Shown: positions 44,729-57,235 of the stretch, in pieces
Numbering within the stretch: the stretch's first letter is position 1
Layout: each line of letters begins with the position of its first letter
Position numbers and translations under genes: made by a program
The notes under the pieces: generated by a model
Databases searched by the model: none
What the model was told of the DNA's origin: nothing
What the model saw: only the letters and a program-made list of their open reading frames with translations
From: Pelomonas sp. BJYL3
GTDB taxonomy: Bacteria; Pseudomonadota; Gammaproteobacteria; Burkholderiales; Burkholderiaceae_C
Length of the DNA stretch: 64,000 bases
Assembly: GCF_027257975.1 (NCBI RefSeq)
Contig: NZ_JANZKX010000003.1
Coordinates: 372,001-436,000 of the forward strand
Reading direction: 5' to 3'

Positions 44729-45318
44729 GCGCCACGCCCGCATCGCCGCAGCGCCTGATCGTGGGCATCAGCGGCGCCAGCGGCGCTGCCTATGGCCTGC
44801 AGCTGTTGCGCCGATGCCGGGAGCTGGGGGTGCACACCCACCTGATCGCCACGCCCGCCGGCCTGCTCAATGTGCACCATGAGTTGGGCCTGGACCGCGA
44901 TGCCCTGGAGGCGGAGGCCACCCAGGCTCATGCGCCGGGCGACATCGGCGCCTGCGTGGCCAGCGGCAGCTTCGGGGCCACAGCCATGGTGGTGGCGCCT
45001 TGCTCCATGAAGAGCCTGGCCGCCATCGCGCATGGCTTTGGCGACAACCTCCTCACCCGGGCGGCCGACGTCACGCTCAAGGAACGCCGCCGCCTGCTGC
45101 TGATGGTGCGTGAGACGCCCTTCAACCTGGCGCACCTGCGCAATATGACGGCCGTCACGGAAATGGGCGGCATCATCTTCCCGCCCCTGCCGGCCTTCTA
45201 TCTGAAGCCGCAGAGCGTGGACGAGCTGGTGAGCGAAGGCGTGGAGCGGGTGCTGGACCTCTGCGGCATTGCCGGCGCCCAGCCCCAGCGCTGGCAGGGC
45301 TTGCGCGAGGCGCGCTGA
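44725..45318 (+). CDS. ubiX: Flavin prenyltransferase UbiX
   Basis: A 197-residue UbiX that makes prenyl-FMN for the UbiD decarboxylase in ubiquinone synthesis. FMN motif '[18 protein letters not shown]'; '[18 protein letters not shown]'; '[21 protein letters not shown]'. The start is a GTG overlapping the grxD stop. Full length. ubiD is not in the window. Confidence 0.95.
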   Translation: MSATPASPQRLIVGISGASGAAYGLQLLRRCRELGVHTHLIATPAGLLNVHHELGLDRDALEAEATQAHAPGDIGACVASGSFGATAMVVAPCSMKSLAAIAHGFGDNLLTRAADVTLKERRRLLLMVRETPFNLAHLRNMTAVTEMGGIIFPPLPAFYLKPQSVDELVSEGVERVLDLCGIAGAQPQRWQGLREAR

Positions 45319-45337
45319 GACGAGGTCGCCGCCCGCC

Positions 45338-45964
45338 TCAGCGTTCGCCCGGCATCAGCCATTTGCGCCGTGCGCCCAGCACCGCGTTGGGATACTCCGG
45401 CCGCCCGCGACTGCCGTTGTAGCGGCCCAGGGCCATGAAGAGATTGCCGTCCTCGCGGTCGAGGTAGTGGCGCATGATCACGCAGCCGAAGCGAAGATTG
45501 GTCTGCATGTGGAAGAGGCGCGAAGCCTGGCCATCCCCGATGAGGCGGGCCCAGAAAGGCATCACCTGCATGTAGCCGCGGGCGCCGACGACGCTGATCG
45601 CGTACTTGCGGAAGCCGCTCTCCACCTCGACCAGGCCCAGGACGAGGCTGGGATCCAGGCCGGCGCGCGTGGCCTCGTACCAGAGGGTCTCGAGGAACTC
45701 GATGCGCGTCTGCGATTCGGTCTTGCGCGGCCGCAGTCGGTCGCTCATGGTGCCCAGCCAGCGCAGATAGGCCAGGCGATCCTCGATCTTCTCGAAGCGG
45801 GGCCGCGGCGGCGCGCTGTTGCGGATCGAGGCCGACAACGCCGAACGCACCGAATCCGCCAGGGGCTCCTCGACCTGGGCACCCGCCCAGGCCCGGCCCA
45901 CGGGCAGGAAGCTCAGCAGCGATGCAGCGAGAAGGCCGCGCCGGGCGCGGGATGCTGGCTGCAT
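45338..45964 (-). CDS. Lytic transglycosylase (SLT domain)
   Basis: A 208-residue exported protein with a twin-arginine-like or Sec signal ('RRGLLAASLLSFLPVGRAWA'). The SLT domain includes the catalytic glutamate in 'LVEVESGFRKYAISVVGARG', then 'YMQVMPFWARLIG' and 'FMALGRYNGSRGRPEYPNAV'. It cleaves peptidoglycan glycan strands with formation of 1,6-anhydro-muramyl ends. It lies 7 nt downstream of proS and may be co-transcribed. Confidence 0.9.
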   Translation of the reverse strand: MQPASRARRGLLAASLLSFLPVGRAWAGAQVEEPLADSVRSALSASIRNSAPPRPRFEKIEDRLAYLRWLGTMSDRLRPRKTESQTRIEFLETLWYEATRAGLDPSLVLGLVEVESGFRKYAISVVGARGYMQVMPFWARLIGDGQASRLFHMQTNLRFGCVIMRHYLDREDGNLFMALGRYNGSRGRPEYPNAVLGARRKWLMPGER

Positions 45965-45971
45965 CGGCGCC

Positions 45972-47717
45972 TCAGGCCTTCAGGCGGGCCTGCAGATGCG
46001 CCACCACCTCGGCCAGGGCCAGCTTGGTCGCCTCGGCATCACGGCGGCCCTGGTACTCGACCTGGCCTTCCTTGAGGCCGCGGTCCGACAGCACCACGCG
46101 GTGCGGCACGCCGATCAGCTCCCAGTCCGCGAACATGGCACCGGGGCGCTCGCCACGGTCGTCCAGCAGCACGTCCACGCCCAGAGCCTGGAGCTGCTCG
46201 TACAGCTGCTGCGCGGCAGCCTTGACTTCCTCGCTGCGGTCCATGCCGATGGGGCAGATCGCCACGGTGAAGGGGGCGATGGAATCGGGCCAGATGATGC
46301 CGCGATCGTCATGGTTCTGCTCGATGGCGGCGCCCAGGATGCGGGTCACGCCGATGCCGTAGCAGCCCATCTCGAAGGGCTTGGGCTTGCCGGTCTCATC
46401 GAGGAAGGTGGCGTTCATGGCCGCCGAATACTTGGTGCCCAGGTAGAACACATGGCCCACCTCGATGCCGCGCTGGATGGCCAGCTGACCCTTGCCGTCG
46501 GGCGAGGGATCGCCGGCGACGACGTTGCGGATGTCGGCGACCACGTCGGGCTCGGGCAGGTCACGGCCCCAGTTGGCGCCGGTGAAGTGGAAGTCGGCCT
46601 CGTTGGCGCCGCAGACGAAATCAGCCATCTGCGCAACCGTGCGGTCGGCGATGACCTTCACCGGCTGCTTCATGCCGATGGGGCCGAGGTAGCCGGGCTT
46701 GCAGCCGAAGTGCGCTTCGATCTCACCGACGGTCGCGAAACGGAAACCGCCCTTCAAGCCCTCGACCTTGCCGGCCTTGACCTCGTTGAGCTCATGATCG
46801 CCACGCACCAGCAGCAGCCAGACCTGGGTCTTGACCACTTCGCCGTGCTCGTTGAGTTCGTCGGTGGCCAGCACCAGGGACTTGACGGTCTGCGACAGGG
46901 GCAGGCCCAGCAGCGCGGCCACGTCCTCGCAGGTGCTCTTGCCCGGCGTGGGCGTCTTGGCCAGGGCCTGGGCCGCGGCGGCACGGCTGGCGAGCAGGGG
47001 CAGGGCCTCTGCCAGCTCGATGTTGGCGGCGTAGTCACTGTCGGGGCAGTAGACGATGGCGTCCTCGCCGGTCTCCGCGATCACCTGGAACTCATGCGAA
47101 CGGTCACCGCCAATGGCACCGGTATCGGCGGCCACGGCACGGTACTCCAGGCCCAGGCGATCGAAGATCTTGCAGTAGGCCTGGAACATGTTCTCGTAGC
47201 TGCGGCCGGCGGCTTCCACGTCGCGGTCGAAGGAGTAGGCGTCCTTCATGGTGAACTCGCGGCCACGCATCACGCCGAAGCGGGGGCGGCGCTCGTCACG
47301 GAACTTGGTCTGGATGTGGTACAGGTTCTTGGGCAGCTGCTTGTAGGAGCGCAGTTCCTGACGGGCGATGTCCGTCACCACCTCTTCGCTGGTGGGCTGG
47401 ATGATGAAGTCGCGGCCATGGCGGTCCTTCACGCGCAGCAGCTCGGGGCCCATCTTGTCGAAGCGGCCCGTCTCCTGCCACAGCTCGGCGGGCTGCACCA
47501 CCGGCATCAGCAGCTCCACGGCACCGGCGCGGTTCATCTCCTCGCGGATGATGCCTTCCACCTTGCGGATCACACGCAGGCCCATGGGCATGTAGTTGTA
47601 GATGCCGGCGCCCAGGCGCTTGATCATGCCGGCTCGCATCATGAGCTTGTGGCTGACGACTTCGGCGTCGGCGGGGGCTTCCTTGAGCGTGGAGACGAAG
47701 AACTGAGAGGCTTTCAT
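45972..47717 (-). CDS. proS: Proline-tRNA ligase
   Basis: A 581-residue bacterial-type class II synthetase from the ATG at 47717 ('[15 protein letters not shown]'). Motif 2 '[23 protein letters not shown]' and motif 3 '[20 protein letters not shown]' are present, with the editing (INS) domain between them (around 225-400) and the C-terminal anticodon-binding domain. The window also carries a tRNA-Pro(CGG), one of its substrates. Confidence 0.97.
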   Translation of the reverse strand: MKASQFFVSTLKEAPADAEVVSHKLMMRAGMIKRLGAGIYNYMPMGLRVIRKVEGIIREEMNRAGAVELLMPVVQPAELWQETGRFDKMGPELLRVKDRHGRDFIIQPTSEEVVTDIARQELRSYKQLPKNLYHIQTKFRDERRPRFGVMRGREFTMKDAYSFDRDVEAAGRSYENMFQAYCKIFDRLGLEYRAVAADTGAIGGDRSHEFQVIAETGEDAIVYCPDSDYAANIELAEALPLLASRAAAAQALAKTPTPGKSTCEDVAALLGLPLSQTVKSLVLATDELNEHGEVVKTQVWLLLVRGDHELNEVKAGKVEGLKGGFRFATVGEIEAHFGCKPGYLGPIGMKQPVKVIADRTVAQMADFVCGANEADFHFTGANWGRDLPEPDVVADIRNVVAGDPSPDGKGQLAIQRGIEVGHVFYLGTKYSAAMNATFLDETGKPKPFEMGCYGIGVTRILGAAIEQNHDDRGIIWPDSIAPFTVAICPIGMDRSEEVKAAAQQLYEQLQALGVDVLLDDRGERPGAMFADWELIGVPHRVVLSDRGLKEGQVEYQGRRDAEATKLALAEVVAHLQARLKA

Positions 47718-47842
47718 CGCGGAGACTGCGGAGTAAGAACCGGCAGCGCGCCTTCCTGGCACCCACCTGACAGCGGGCGCCCGGCTGGCGCGCCTGGGCT
47801 TGGGGTTAGCGAGGATCATGCAAGGGGCGAGGCCCGATGCAA

Positions 47843-47877
47843 TAATCAATCCAACTAAAGATTTGAGGTTGATTATG
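47843..47877 (+). promoter_or_regulatory. Inverted repeat overlapping the rppH start codon
   Basis: TAATCAATCC (47843-47852) can pair with GGTTGATTA (47867-47875), allowing one bulged T. The right arm takes in the end of the GAGG ribosome-binding site and the A of the ATG. In RNA this hairpin would hide the translation start. Confidence 0.45.
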
Positions 47878-48492
47878 CTCGACCGTGAAGGCTTCAGGCC
47901 CAACGTCGGCATCATCCTGCTCAACCACCGGAACGAAGTGTTCTGGGGCAAGCGCATTCGCACGCACTCCTGGCAGTTCCCGCAAGGGGGCATCAAGCAT
48001 GGCGAAACGCCCGAGCAGGCGATGTTCAGAGAGCTCCACGAAGAAGTGGGCTTGAGGTCAGAGCATGTGCGCATCATTGCGCGCACACGCGACTGGTTGC
48101 GCTATGAGGTGCCCGAGCACTACATACGCCGCGACGCCCGTGGCCATTACCGGGGCCAGAAACAGATCTGGTTCCTGCTGCAGCTGATGGGCCGCGACAG
48201 CGACATGAACCTGCGCGCCACCGACCACCCCGAGTTCGACGCCTGGCGCTGGAACGACTATTGGGTGCCGCTGGAAGCCGTGATCGAGTTCAAGCGCGGC
48301 GTCTACCAGATGGCCCTCACCGAGCTTGCACGCTTCCTGCCCCGGACCAGCCACCACAACCGCTACCTGCGCGCTGGCATGCGGCCGCAGCAGCACCGGC
48401 ATGATCACGGCCCGGGTCGCGGGCCCTCGGCCAACGACGACAGCGCCACCGAGGCGCCACAGGACCCCGGCAAAGACGCCGCCGAGCACTGA
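47875..48492 (+). CDS. rppH: RNA pyrophosphohydrolase
   Basis: A 205-residue Nudix enzyme removing pyrophosphate from mRNA 5' ends to start decay. The Nudix box is complete at residues 38-60: Gly38, Glu44, Arg52-Glu53, Glu56-Glu57, Gly59. The N-terminus '[17 protein letters not shown]' matches the family, so the ATG at 47875 is right. The C-terminal ~45 residues are His/Gly/Pro-rich and disordered. It diverges from proS. Confidence 0.95.
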   Translation: MLDREGFRPNVGIILLNHRNEVFWGKRIRTHSWQFPQGGIKHGETPEQAMFRELHEEVGLRSEHVRIIARTRDWLRYEVPEHYIRRDARGHYRGQKQIWFLLQLMGRDSDMNLRATDHPEFDAWRWNDYWVPLEAVIEFKRGVYQMALTELARFLPRTSHHNRYLRAGMRPQQHRHDHGPGRGPSANDDSATEAPQDPGKDAAEH

Positions 48493-48509
48493 GCCCCCTC
48501 TTCCATGAC

Positions 48510-48533
48510 AAAGGCCCGCCAAAGCGGGCCTTT
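48510..48533. terminator. Terminator between rppH and proB
   Basis: AAAGGCCCGC and GCGGGCCTTT form a perfect 10-bp stem with a CAAA loop (48510-48533) between convergent genes. The flanking T-tracts are short (TTTGCCTTG). Confidence 0.75.
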
Positions 48534-48559
48534 GCCTTGTGGAGCCTGCGCGCGGCGCT

Positions 48560-50863
<2,304 letters not shown>

Positions 50864-50937
50864 CAGTCTGAACGCTCAGTGCGGACGATGTGGCCGGCTG
50901 CTGCCACCGCATCGTCTGTTCGGTCAGGTCAGAAGAC

Positions 50938-51195
50938 TCAGACCGGCGTCACAACCACGGTCGAGCGGTTGGCTTCGCCCTTGGTGGTGAAGGACACGGT
51001 GCCGTCCACCAGAGCGAACAGGGTGTGGTCCTTGCCCATGCCGACATTGGTGCCGGCGTGGAACTTGGTACCGCGCTGACGCACGATGATGGAGCCGGCC
51101 GAGATGGCCTGGCCGCCGTACACCTTCACGCCCAGCATCTTCGGTTTGGAATCGCGGCCGTTTCGGGTTGAGCCGCCGCCCTTTTTCTGTGCCAT
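50938..51195 (-). CDS. rpmA: 50S ribosomal protein L27
   Basis: An 85-residue L27, starting '[19 protein letters not shown]' and ending with the usual beta-barrel core ('[13 protein letters not shown]'). The N-terminal tail reaches the peptidyl-transferase centre. 34 nt downstream of rplU, with AAGGAGT upstream. Confidence 0.98.
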   Translation of the reverse strand: MAQKKGGGSTRNGRDSKPKMLGVKVYGGQAISAGSIIVRQRGTKFHAGTNVGMGKDHTLFALVDGTVSFTTKGEANRSTVVVTPV

Positions 51196-51229
51196 GGATT
51201 ACTCCTTGAACTGTTGCGAGAGCGAGGGA

Positions 51230-51541
51230 TCAGCCGTTAACCGCGCTGATTTCCAGCTCGGTGTAAGTCTGGCGATGGCCTTGGCTCTTCTTGTAGTGCT
51301 TGCGACGACGCAGCTTGAAGATGCGCACCTTGTCGTGCTTGCCCTGGGCCACGACAGTGGCCTTGACGCTCGCGCCAGCAACCAAGGGAGTGCCGATCTT
51401 CAGTTCGGCGCCGTTACCCACGGCGAGAACTTGATCGATCACGATCTCTTGGCCAACTTCCGCAGCAATCTGTTCTACCTTGATCTTTTCGCCAGCAGCA
51501 ACTTTGTATTGCTTGCCGCCGGTTTTTATGACCGCGTACAT
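51230..51541 (-). CDS. rplU: 50S ribosomal protein L21
   Basis: A 103-residue L21 ('[19 protein letters not shown]', '[18 protein letters not shown]'). Start at the ATG at 51541. Its leader is about 110 nt from the promoter at 51659-51688. Confidence 0.98.
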   Translation of the reverse strand: MYAVIKTGGKQYKVAAGEKIKVEQIAAEVGQEIVIDQVLAVGNGAELKIGTPLVAGASVKATVVAQGKHDKVRIFKLRRRKHYKKSQGHRQTYTELEISAVNG

Positions 51542-51658
51542 ATCAGCCCTTTCAATGAAACCACCTGCCGCCGGCGCCACCAGGCGCTCGTCAAGAGCAG
51601 CTCGCAGCACCAGGCCCACAGGCCTAATCCTCCGCACGCAATGCGCGCAGAGCCGGCG

Positions 51659-51688
51659 ACTATAACATGATCGCTTACCCCTACTCAA
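51659..51688 (-). promoter_or_regulatory. Promoter of rplU-rpmA
   Basis: On the minus strand -35 TTGAGT (51683-51688), an 18-bp spacer and -10 TATAGT (51659-51664) form a good sigma-70 promoter. Confidence 0.65.
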
Positions 51689-51746
51689 GTGGGCCCAACT
51701 TGCCGTGGGAAGCTCCCGACGGCAGCAGGGCCGCCGCGGCTCAAGC

Positions 51747-51775
51747 CCGACACCCCCCTCCGCGCTTCCTATAAT
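51747..51775 (+). promoter_or_regulatory. Promoter of ispB
   Basis: CCGACA (51747-51752), a 17-bp spacer and a consensus TATAAT (51770-51775) precede ispB by about 28 nt. Confidence 0.55.
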
Positions 51776-51803
51776 CCCAGCTTCGCCCAACAGTGAGCCC
51801 AGA

Positions 51804-52793
51804 GTGCACGCCCTGTCTGCCTCGTCCCCCCTTCGAGAGGTTCTTGCCGCGCTGGACGCGGACATGCGCGAGGTGGATGCCGTCATCGCCCGTCGCCTGA
51901 CCTCCGACGTCGCCCTCGTCAACCAGATCGCCGGCTACATCGTCCATGCAGGCGGCAAGCGCATGCGGCCCAAGCTTGTGCTGCTGTTCGCAAACGCCCT
52001 GGGCTTCCAGGGCCCCGAGCGCTTCGAGCTGGCCGCCGTGGTGGAGTTCATCCATACCGCCACCCTGCTGCATGACGACGTCGTCGATGAATCCTCGCTG
52101 CGCCGTGGCAAGCAGACCGCCAACGCACTTTTCGGCAACGCAGCCAGCGTGCTGGTAGGCGACTTCCTCTATTCGCGCGCCTTCCAGATGATGGTCTCGA
52201 CCAACCGGATGCGCGTGCTGGACGTGCTGGCCGAAGCCACCAACATCATTGCCGAGGGCGAAGTCCTGCAGCTGATGAACATGCACGACCCCGACATCTC
52301 TGTCGAGGACTACCTGCGCGTCATCCGCTACAAGACTGCCAAGCTCTTCGAGGCCAGCGCCCGCCTCGGCGCCGTGCTGGCGGACGCCACACCTGAGCTC
52401 GAGGACGCCTGCGCCGCCTACGGGCGAGCCCTGGGTACGGCCTTCCAGCTGATCGACGACGTCCTGGATTACGAGGGCGACACCCAGTCCCTCGGCAAGA
52501 ACGTGGGCGACGACCTGCGAGAAGGCAAGCCGACCCTGCCCCTGCTGGTCGCCATGGAGCGCGGCAGCGCCGCACAGCGGGAGCTGATCCGCCACGCCAT
52601 CCAGCACGGTGAGGTCGAGCGCCTGCCGGACATCATCGAGATCGTGCGCAGCACGGGCGCCCTGGAGGCCACCCGCGAGGCCGCACGGCAGGAGGCAGAA
52701 CACGCCCGCGAAAAACTTTCTCTGCTACCCCTTAACAAGTGGCAGGAAGCTCTGCTAGAATTCGCGTTTCTGTCGGTGAACAGGTCGAACTGA
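51804..52793 (+). CDS. ispB: Octaprenyl-type polyprenyl diphosphate synthase
   Basis: A 329-residue trans-prenyltransferase providing the ubiquinone side chain. First aspartate-rich motif '[15 protein letters not shown]', second '[12 protein letters not shown]'. The start is probably the GTG at 51804 ('[18 protein letters not shown]'), downstream of the TATAAT promoter; longer starts would precede the promoter. Divergent from rplU, a conserved arrangement. Confidence 0.94.
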   Translation: MHALSASSPLREVLAALDADMREVDAVIARRLTSDVALVNQIAGYIVHAGGKRMRPKLVLLFANALGFQGPERFELAAVVEFIHTATLLHDDVVDESSLRRGKQTANALFGNAASVLVGDFLYSRAFQMMVSTNRMRVLDVLAEATNIIAEGEVLQLMNMHDPDISVEDYLRVIRYKTAKLFEASARLGAVLADATPELEDACAAYGRALGTAFQLIDDVLDYEGDTQSLGKNVGDDLREGKPTLPLLVAMERGSAAQRELIRHAIQHGEVERLPDIIEIVRSTGALEATREAARQEAEHAREKLSLLPLNKWQEALLEFAFLSVNRSN

Positions 52794-52829
52794 AAAGCGA
52801 GACTCAATCAGCCAGACGTGACAGAACAT

Positions 52830-52906
52830 CGGGGTGTAGCTTAGCCTGGTAGAGCGCTACGTTCGGGACGTAGAGGCCGGAGGTTCGAATCCTCTCACCC
52901 CGACCA
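52830..52906 (+). tRNA. tRNA-Pro (anticodon CGG)
   Basis: A 77-nt cloverleaf with encoded CCA. Acceptor CGGGGTG/CACCCCG; D arm GCTT...GAGC; anticodon stem CTACG/CGTAG with loop TTCGGGA (anticodon CGG); T arm GGAGG-TTCGAAT-CCTCT. The C1-G72 pair is typical of bacterial tRNA-Pro. Confidence 0.97.
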
Positions 52907-52922
52907 GAATTTTTGATTTGAT

Positions 52923-52942
52923 GGGGCTTGAGCCCCGCTTTT
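52923..52942 (+). terminator. Terminator of tRNA-Pro
   Basis: GGGGCT-TG-AGCCCC (52923-52936) followed by GCTTTT, 16 nt after the tRNA. Confidence 0.7.
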
Positions 52943-53002
52943 CCCGGATCGGACCGCAAGGCTCCCCGGGCAGCAAGCTCAGCACAATCAACCAACGACA
53001 TC

Positions 53003-53029
53003 AAACGGCGCCTTCGGGCGCCGTTTTCG
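53003..53029 (+). terminator. Second terminator after tRNA-Pro (UUCG loop)
   Basis: AAACGGCGCC and GGCGCCGTTT form a 10-bp stem closed by a TTCG tetraloop, followed by TCG-TTT. About 60 nt separate it from the first terminator. From here to 53228 I see no gene; that stretch presumably holds the pilB promoter. Confidence 0.8.
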
Positions 53030-53228
53030 TTTGGACTCACGAGACACAACTGGTCGCAAATCTCCGGCCAATGTGGTGTGATTGCGAGGAATTCCCGGGC
53101 TTTCCAGTGCCGCAGAGGGTCCGGGCTCGGTTTACAGTGCCAGTTGCAGTCTTTGCGCCTGCGTGCCCATGCACGCAATCGCTCAAAAAGGCCTACGCTG
53201 ATATTCGTTGGGAAGCTCACCGCTCGTC

Positions 53229-54953
53229 ATGCAAGCCGAATCACCGCTGGTCGATCCATCATCCATGCTGTCCGGGGTTGCGCGCGTGCTCGTGCACGCC
53301 GGCAAGCTGCCCGCCAAGCAGGCCGAGGACCTCGTACGCCAGTCGCGCGAGAAGAAGATCAGCTTCGTCAACGCGCTCATTGGTGCCAACCTGATCTCGC
53401 CCAGCGAGCTGGCGCACACGCTGTCCAGCGCGCTGGCCGTGCCCCTGGTGGACCTCAGCGCCCTCGATGCGCAGCGGCTCCCGCACAACATCATCGACAA
53501 CAAGCTGGCCAGCCAGTACCAGGTGATCGCCCTGGGCCGGCGCGGCAACCGGCTCTTCATCGGCGGCGCCGACCCGACCGAACCGGAAGTCGTCGAGCGC
53601 ATCAAGTTCGCCACGCAACTCTCGCCGGAATGGGTGATCGTCGAGCATGACAAGCTGCAGAAGATGCTGCAGGGTGCGACCACCAATACGGTCGAGGCCC
53701 TGGAGTCCATCGCTGGCGGCGATTTCGACTTCGACATCGCCGAGGAAGACGCCTCCCCGCAGGAAGAGACGCCCGAGATCGCCGATGTCGAGGACGCGCC
53801 CGTCGTGCGCTTCCTGCAGAAGATGCTGGTGGACGCGATCAATATGCGCGCCTCCGATCTTCACTTCGAGCCCTACGAGTACAACTACCGCGTCCGTTTC
53901 CGCGTTGACGGCGAGTTGCGCGAGATCACGCAGCCGCCGGTGGCCATCAAGGACAAGCTGGCCTCGCGCATCAAGGTGATCTCGCGCATGGACATCGCCG
54001 AACGCCGCGTGCCGCAGGACGGCCGGATGAAGCTGAAGTTCGGCTCCAAGTCCATCGACTTCCGGGTCTCGACGCTGCCCACGCTCTTCGGCGAGAAGAT
54101 CGTGATCCGTATCCTGGATTCGTCTTCCGCCAAGCTGGGCATCGATGCCCTCGGTTATGAAAAGGCCGAGAAGGACCGCCTGATGGCCTGCATCAACAGG
54201 CCCTACGGCATGATCCTCGTCACCGGCCCCACGGGTTCGGGCAAGACGGTGTCGCTGTACACCTGCCTGAACATCCTGAACCAGCCCGGGGTCAACATCT
54301 CCACGGTCGAGGACCCCGCCGAAATCAACCTGCCCGGCATCAACCAGGTCAACGTCAACGACAAGGCTGGCCTCACCTTCTCCGCGGCCCTGAAGTCCTT
54401 CCTGCGCCAGGATCCCGACGTGATCATGGTGGGTGAGATCCGGGACCTGGAGACCGCCGATATCGCCATCAAGGCCGCCCAGACCGGCCACATGGTGATG
54501 TCCACCCTGCACACCAATGACGGCCCGACGACGCTGACGCGCCTGATGAACATGGGCGTGGCGCCCTTCAACATTGCATCCTCCGTGCTGCTGATCACGG
54601 CACAGCGCCTGGCCCGCCGTTTGTGCGAAAACTGCAAGGCGCAGGCGGACTATCCCCGTGAAGCCCTGCTGCGCGCTGGCTTCAAGGAAGATGAGCTGGA
54701 CGGTTCCTGGCGCCCTTATCGCGCCGTGGGCTGTTCGGCCTGCAACAACGGCTACAAGGGGCGGGTGGGCCTGTACCAGGTCATGCCCATCACAGAGGCC
54801 ATCCAGCGCATCATCCTCAGCCAGGGCACGGCCATGGACATCGCCGACCAGGCCCGCAAGGAAGGCGTGCGGGACCTGCGCCAGTCCGGGCTGGTCAAGG
54901 TCCGGGCCGGAGTGACCACGCTGGAAGAAGTCCTGGCGGCCACCAACGAATAG
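53229..54953 (+). CDS. pilB: Type IV pilus extension ATPase PilB
   Basis: A 574-residue secretion ATPase powering pilus assembly. The MshEN-type N-terminal domain is followed by the ATPase with Walker A 'GPTGSGKTVSLY', the Asp-box region, Walker B 'DVIMVGEIRD', and His box 'GHMVMSTLHTND'. A four-cysteine zinc site is formed by 'CENC' and 'CSAC'. The ATG at 53229 is preferred to a TTG at 53208. First gene of pilB-pilC-pilD. Confidence 0.96.
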   Translation: MQAESPLVDPSSMLSGVARVLVHAGKLPAKQAEDLVRQSREKKISFVNALIGANLISPSELAHTLSSALAVPLVDLSALDAQRLPHNIIDNKLASQYQVIALGRRGNRLFIGGADPTEPEVVERIKFATQLSPEWVIVEHDKLQKMLQGATTNTVEALESIAGGDFDFDIAEEDASPQEETPEIADVEDAPVVRFLQKMLVDAINMRASDLHFEPYEYNYRVRFRVDGELREITQPPVAIKDKLASRIKVISRMDIAERRVPQDGRMKLKFGSKSIDFRVSTLPTLFGEKIVIRILDSSSAKLGIDALGYEKAEKDRLMACINRPYGMILVTGPTGSGKTVSLYTCLNILNQPGVNISTVEDPAEINLPGINQVNVNDKAGLTFSAALKSFLRQDPDVIMVGEIRDLETADIAIKAAQTGHMVMSTLHTNDGPTTLTRLMNMGVAPFNIASSVLLITAQRLARRLCENCKAQADYPREALLRAGFKEDELDGSWRPYRAVGCSACNNGYKGRVGLYQVMPITEAIQRIILSQGTAMDIADQARKEGVRDLRQSGLVKVRAGVTTLEEVLAATNE

Positions 54954-55035
54954 CCACCCAGCCCAACACAGACAGCAGTACCGCTGCCCGCAGCGGCGGC
55001 AACGACAACAGGGCCTCTGACGCCCGGGAGTGAAT

Positions 55036-56265
55036 ATGGCGACAAGCGCGAGCCCCACCACCACTAAGGGGGTGAACGAGCAGGTCTTCGAGTGGGAAGG
55101 CAAGGACCGCAATGGCAAGGTCGTGCGCGGCGAGATGCGCGCCGGCGGCGAGGCCATGGTGAGCGCCTCGCTGCGCCGCCAGGGCATCCTGGTCAGCAAG
55201 GTCAAGAAGCGCCGGGCCAGCGGCGGCAAGTCCATCAAGCAGAAGGACATCGCCGTCTTCACCCGCCAGCTGGCCACCATGATGCGGGCGGGCGTGCCGC
55301 TGCTGCAGGCCTTCGACATCGTCGGCCGCGGCGCCACCAATCCACGCCTGACCAAGCTGCTCAATGACATCCGCCAGGATGTCGAGACCGGTACCAGCCT
55401 GTCCTCGGCCTTCCGCAAGCACCCGATCTACTTCGACGCCCTGTACTGCAACCTGGTGGAGGCCGGCGAAGCCGGCGGTATCCTTGAGCAGCTGCTGGAC
55501 CGCCTGGCGATGTACCAGGAAAAGACCGTGGCCATCAAGCAGAAGATCAAGTCGGCGCTGACCTACCCGATCGCCGTGATGGTCGTGGCCTTCGTGGTGC
55601 TGGCCGTGATCATGATCTTCGTGGTGCCGTCCTTCAAGAACGTGTTCACGTCCTTCGGCGCCGACCTGCCGGCACCGACGCTGTTCGTCATCGCGCTGTC
55701 CGAGTTCTTCGTGTCCTACTGGTGGCTGATCTTCGGCTCCATCGGTGGCGGGCTCTACTTCTTCTTCCAGAGCTGGAAGCGCTCCGAGAAGATGCAGAAG
55801 ACCATGGACCGCCTGCTGCTGAAGATCCCGGTGTTCGGCGACCTGCTCTTCAAGTCGGCCCTCGCCCGCTGGACGCGCACCCTGGCCACCATGTTTGCCG
55901 CGGGCGTTCCTCTGGTGGAAGCCCTGGATTCCGTCGGCGGCGCCTCCGGCAATGCCGTGTTCACCGAGGCCACCGAGAAGATCCAGCGCGATGTCTCCAC
56001 GGGTTCGGCGCTCACCGCGTCCATGCAGTCCACCGGCCTGTTCCCCGTGATGGTGCTGCAGATGGCCAGCATCGGCGAGGAGTCCGGCTCCCTGGATCAC
56101 ATGCTGGCCAAGGCCGCTGAGTTCTACGAAGAGGAAGTGGATGAAGCCGTGAAGGCGCTGTCCAGCCTGATGGAGCCATTCATCATCGTCCTGCTGGGCA
56201 GCATGATCGGCGGCATCGTGGTCGCCATGTACCTGCCCATCTTCAAGCTGGGTCAGGTGGTCTGA
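55036..56265 (+). CDS. pilC: Type IV pilus inner-membrane platform protein PilC
   Basis: A 409-residue T2SSF protein. Two repeated cytoplasmic helical domains ('FTRQLATMMRAGVPLLQAFD' and 'WTRTLATMFAAGVPLVEALD') are each followed by membrane segments, with the last at 'IIVLLGSMIGGIVVAMYLPIF'. It connects PilB to the growing pilus. ATG at 55036. Confidence 0.96.
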   Translation: MATSASPTTTKGVNEQVFEWEGKDRNGKVVRGEMRAGGEAMVSASLRRQGILVSKVKKRRASGGKSIKQKDIAVFTRQLATMMRAGVPLLQAFDIVGRGATNPRLTKLLNDIRQDVETGTSLSSAFRKHPIYFDALYCNLVEAGEAGGILEQLLDRLAMYQEKTVAIKQKIKSALTYPIAVMVVAFVVLAVIMIFVVPSFKNVFTSFGADLPAPTLFVIALSEFFVSYWWLIFGSIGGGLYFFFQSWKRSEKMQKTMDRLLLKIPVFGDLLFKSALARWTRTLATMFAAGVPLVEALDSVGGASGNAVFTEATEKIQRDVSTGSALTASMQSTGLFPVMVLQMASIGEESGSLDHMLAKAAEFYEEEVDEAVKALSSLMEPFIIVLLGSMIGGIVVAMYLPIFKLGQVV

Positions 56266-56268
56266 CGC

Positions 56269-57213
56269 ATGCCTCTCGTGATCTCGCCGGACTGGCAGTA
56301 CCTGCTCAGTCCCTGGGCCCTGGGTCTGCTGGGCCTGTGCATTGGCAGCTTTCTGAACGTGGTGGTGCTGCGCCTGCCGCGCATCATGGAACGTGACTGG
56401 ACCCTGGACGCCTCGGCCCACCTCGGTGACGCCCAGGTGCTGGAACGAAGCGCCGGCCTGCCGGCGGCCGAGTCCGGCCCGCTGGCCGAGCAGATCCGCC
56501 AGCTGGGCGAGGCCGTGGAGAAGCAAGCGCCGTTCAGCCTGTCCCGCCCCCGCTCGCGCTGTCCCAAGTGCGGCCACCAGCTGGCCTGGCATGAGAACCT
56601 GCCCCTGCTGGGCTGGCTGCGCCTGGGGGGCCGCTGCGCGTCCTGCAAGACGCCAATCTCCTTCCGCTACCCCCTCCTCGAGGCCCTGACCGGCACCCTG
56701 TTCGCCCTCATCGCCTGGCGCTTCGGCCCGCAGGCCCAGGCCCTGCTGTGGTGCGGCTTCGCGGCAGCGCTGATCGCCCTGGCAGCCATCGACTGGGACA
56801 CCACCCTGCTGCCCGACAGCATCAACCAGCCCCTGCTATGGGCCGGCCTGTGGGCCGCCCTGCTGGGCTGGACCCTGCCCCTGGACCAGGCCCTGATCGG
56901 GGCACTGACGGGCTATCTGAGCCTCTGGTCTGTGTACTGGCTGTTCAAGCTCCTGACCGGCAAGGAAGGCATGGGCTACGGCGACTTCAAGCTGCTGGCC
57001 GCGCTGGGTGCCTGGCTGGGCTGGCAGATGGTGCTGCCCATCGTGCTGAGCGCCTCGGTGATCGGCGCCATCGTGGGCATCGCCATGAAGCTCAACAGCA
57101 GCCTGCGCGAAGGCCGCTATGTGCCCTTCGGGCCCTTCCTCGCCGGTGGCGGGCTGGCTGTGCTGCTGATCGGCCCGGCACGGCTGATGACCTGGTGGCT
57201 CGGCGGGTATTGA
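56269..57213 (+). CDS. pilD: Prepilin peptidase / N-methyltransferase PilD
   Basis: A 314-residue A24 aspartic protease that cleaves and methylates prepilins. N-terminal membrane segment '[20 protein letters not shown]'; a cytoplasmic domain with a four-cysteine site ('CPKCGHQ' and 'CASCKTP'); catalytic aspartates in '[12 protein letters not shown]' and '[12 protein letters not shown]'. About eight membrane segments in total. It begins 3 nt after the pilC stop. Confidence 0.96.
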   Translation: MPLVISPDWQYLLSPWALGLLGLCIGSFLNVVVLRLPRIMERDWTLDASAHLGDAQVLERSAGLPAAESGPLAEQIRQLGEAVEKQAPFSLSRPRSRCPKCGHQLAWHENLPLLGWLRLGGRCASCKTPISFRYPLLEALTGTLFALIAWRFGPQAQALLWCGFAAALIALAAIDWDTTLLPDSINQPLLWAGLWAALLGWTLPLDQALIGALTGYLSLWSVYWLFKLLTGKEGMGYGDFKLLAALGAWLGWQMVLPIVLSASVIGAIVGIAMKLNSSLREGRYVPFGPFLAGGGLAVLLIGPARLMTWWLGGY

Positions 57214-57235
57214 ACGAACGCCGCGGGAACAGCGC

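Noticed and set aside
52804-53220. Minus-strand ORF containing GERIRTSGLYVPNVALYQAKL
   Set aside because: That peptide is the translation of the reverse strand of tRNA-Pro, a known source of false protein annotations.
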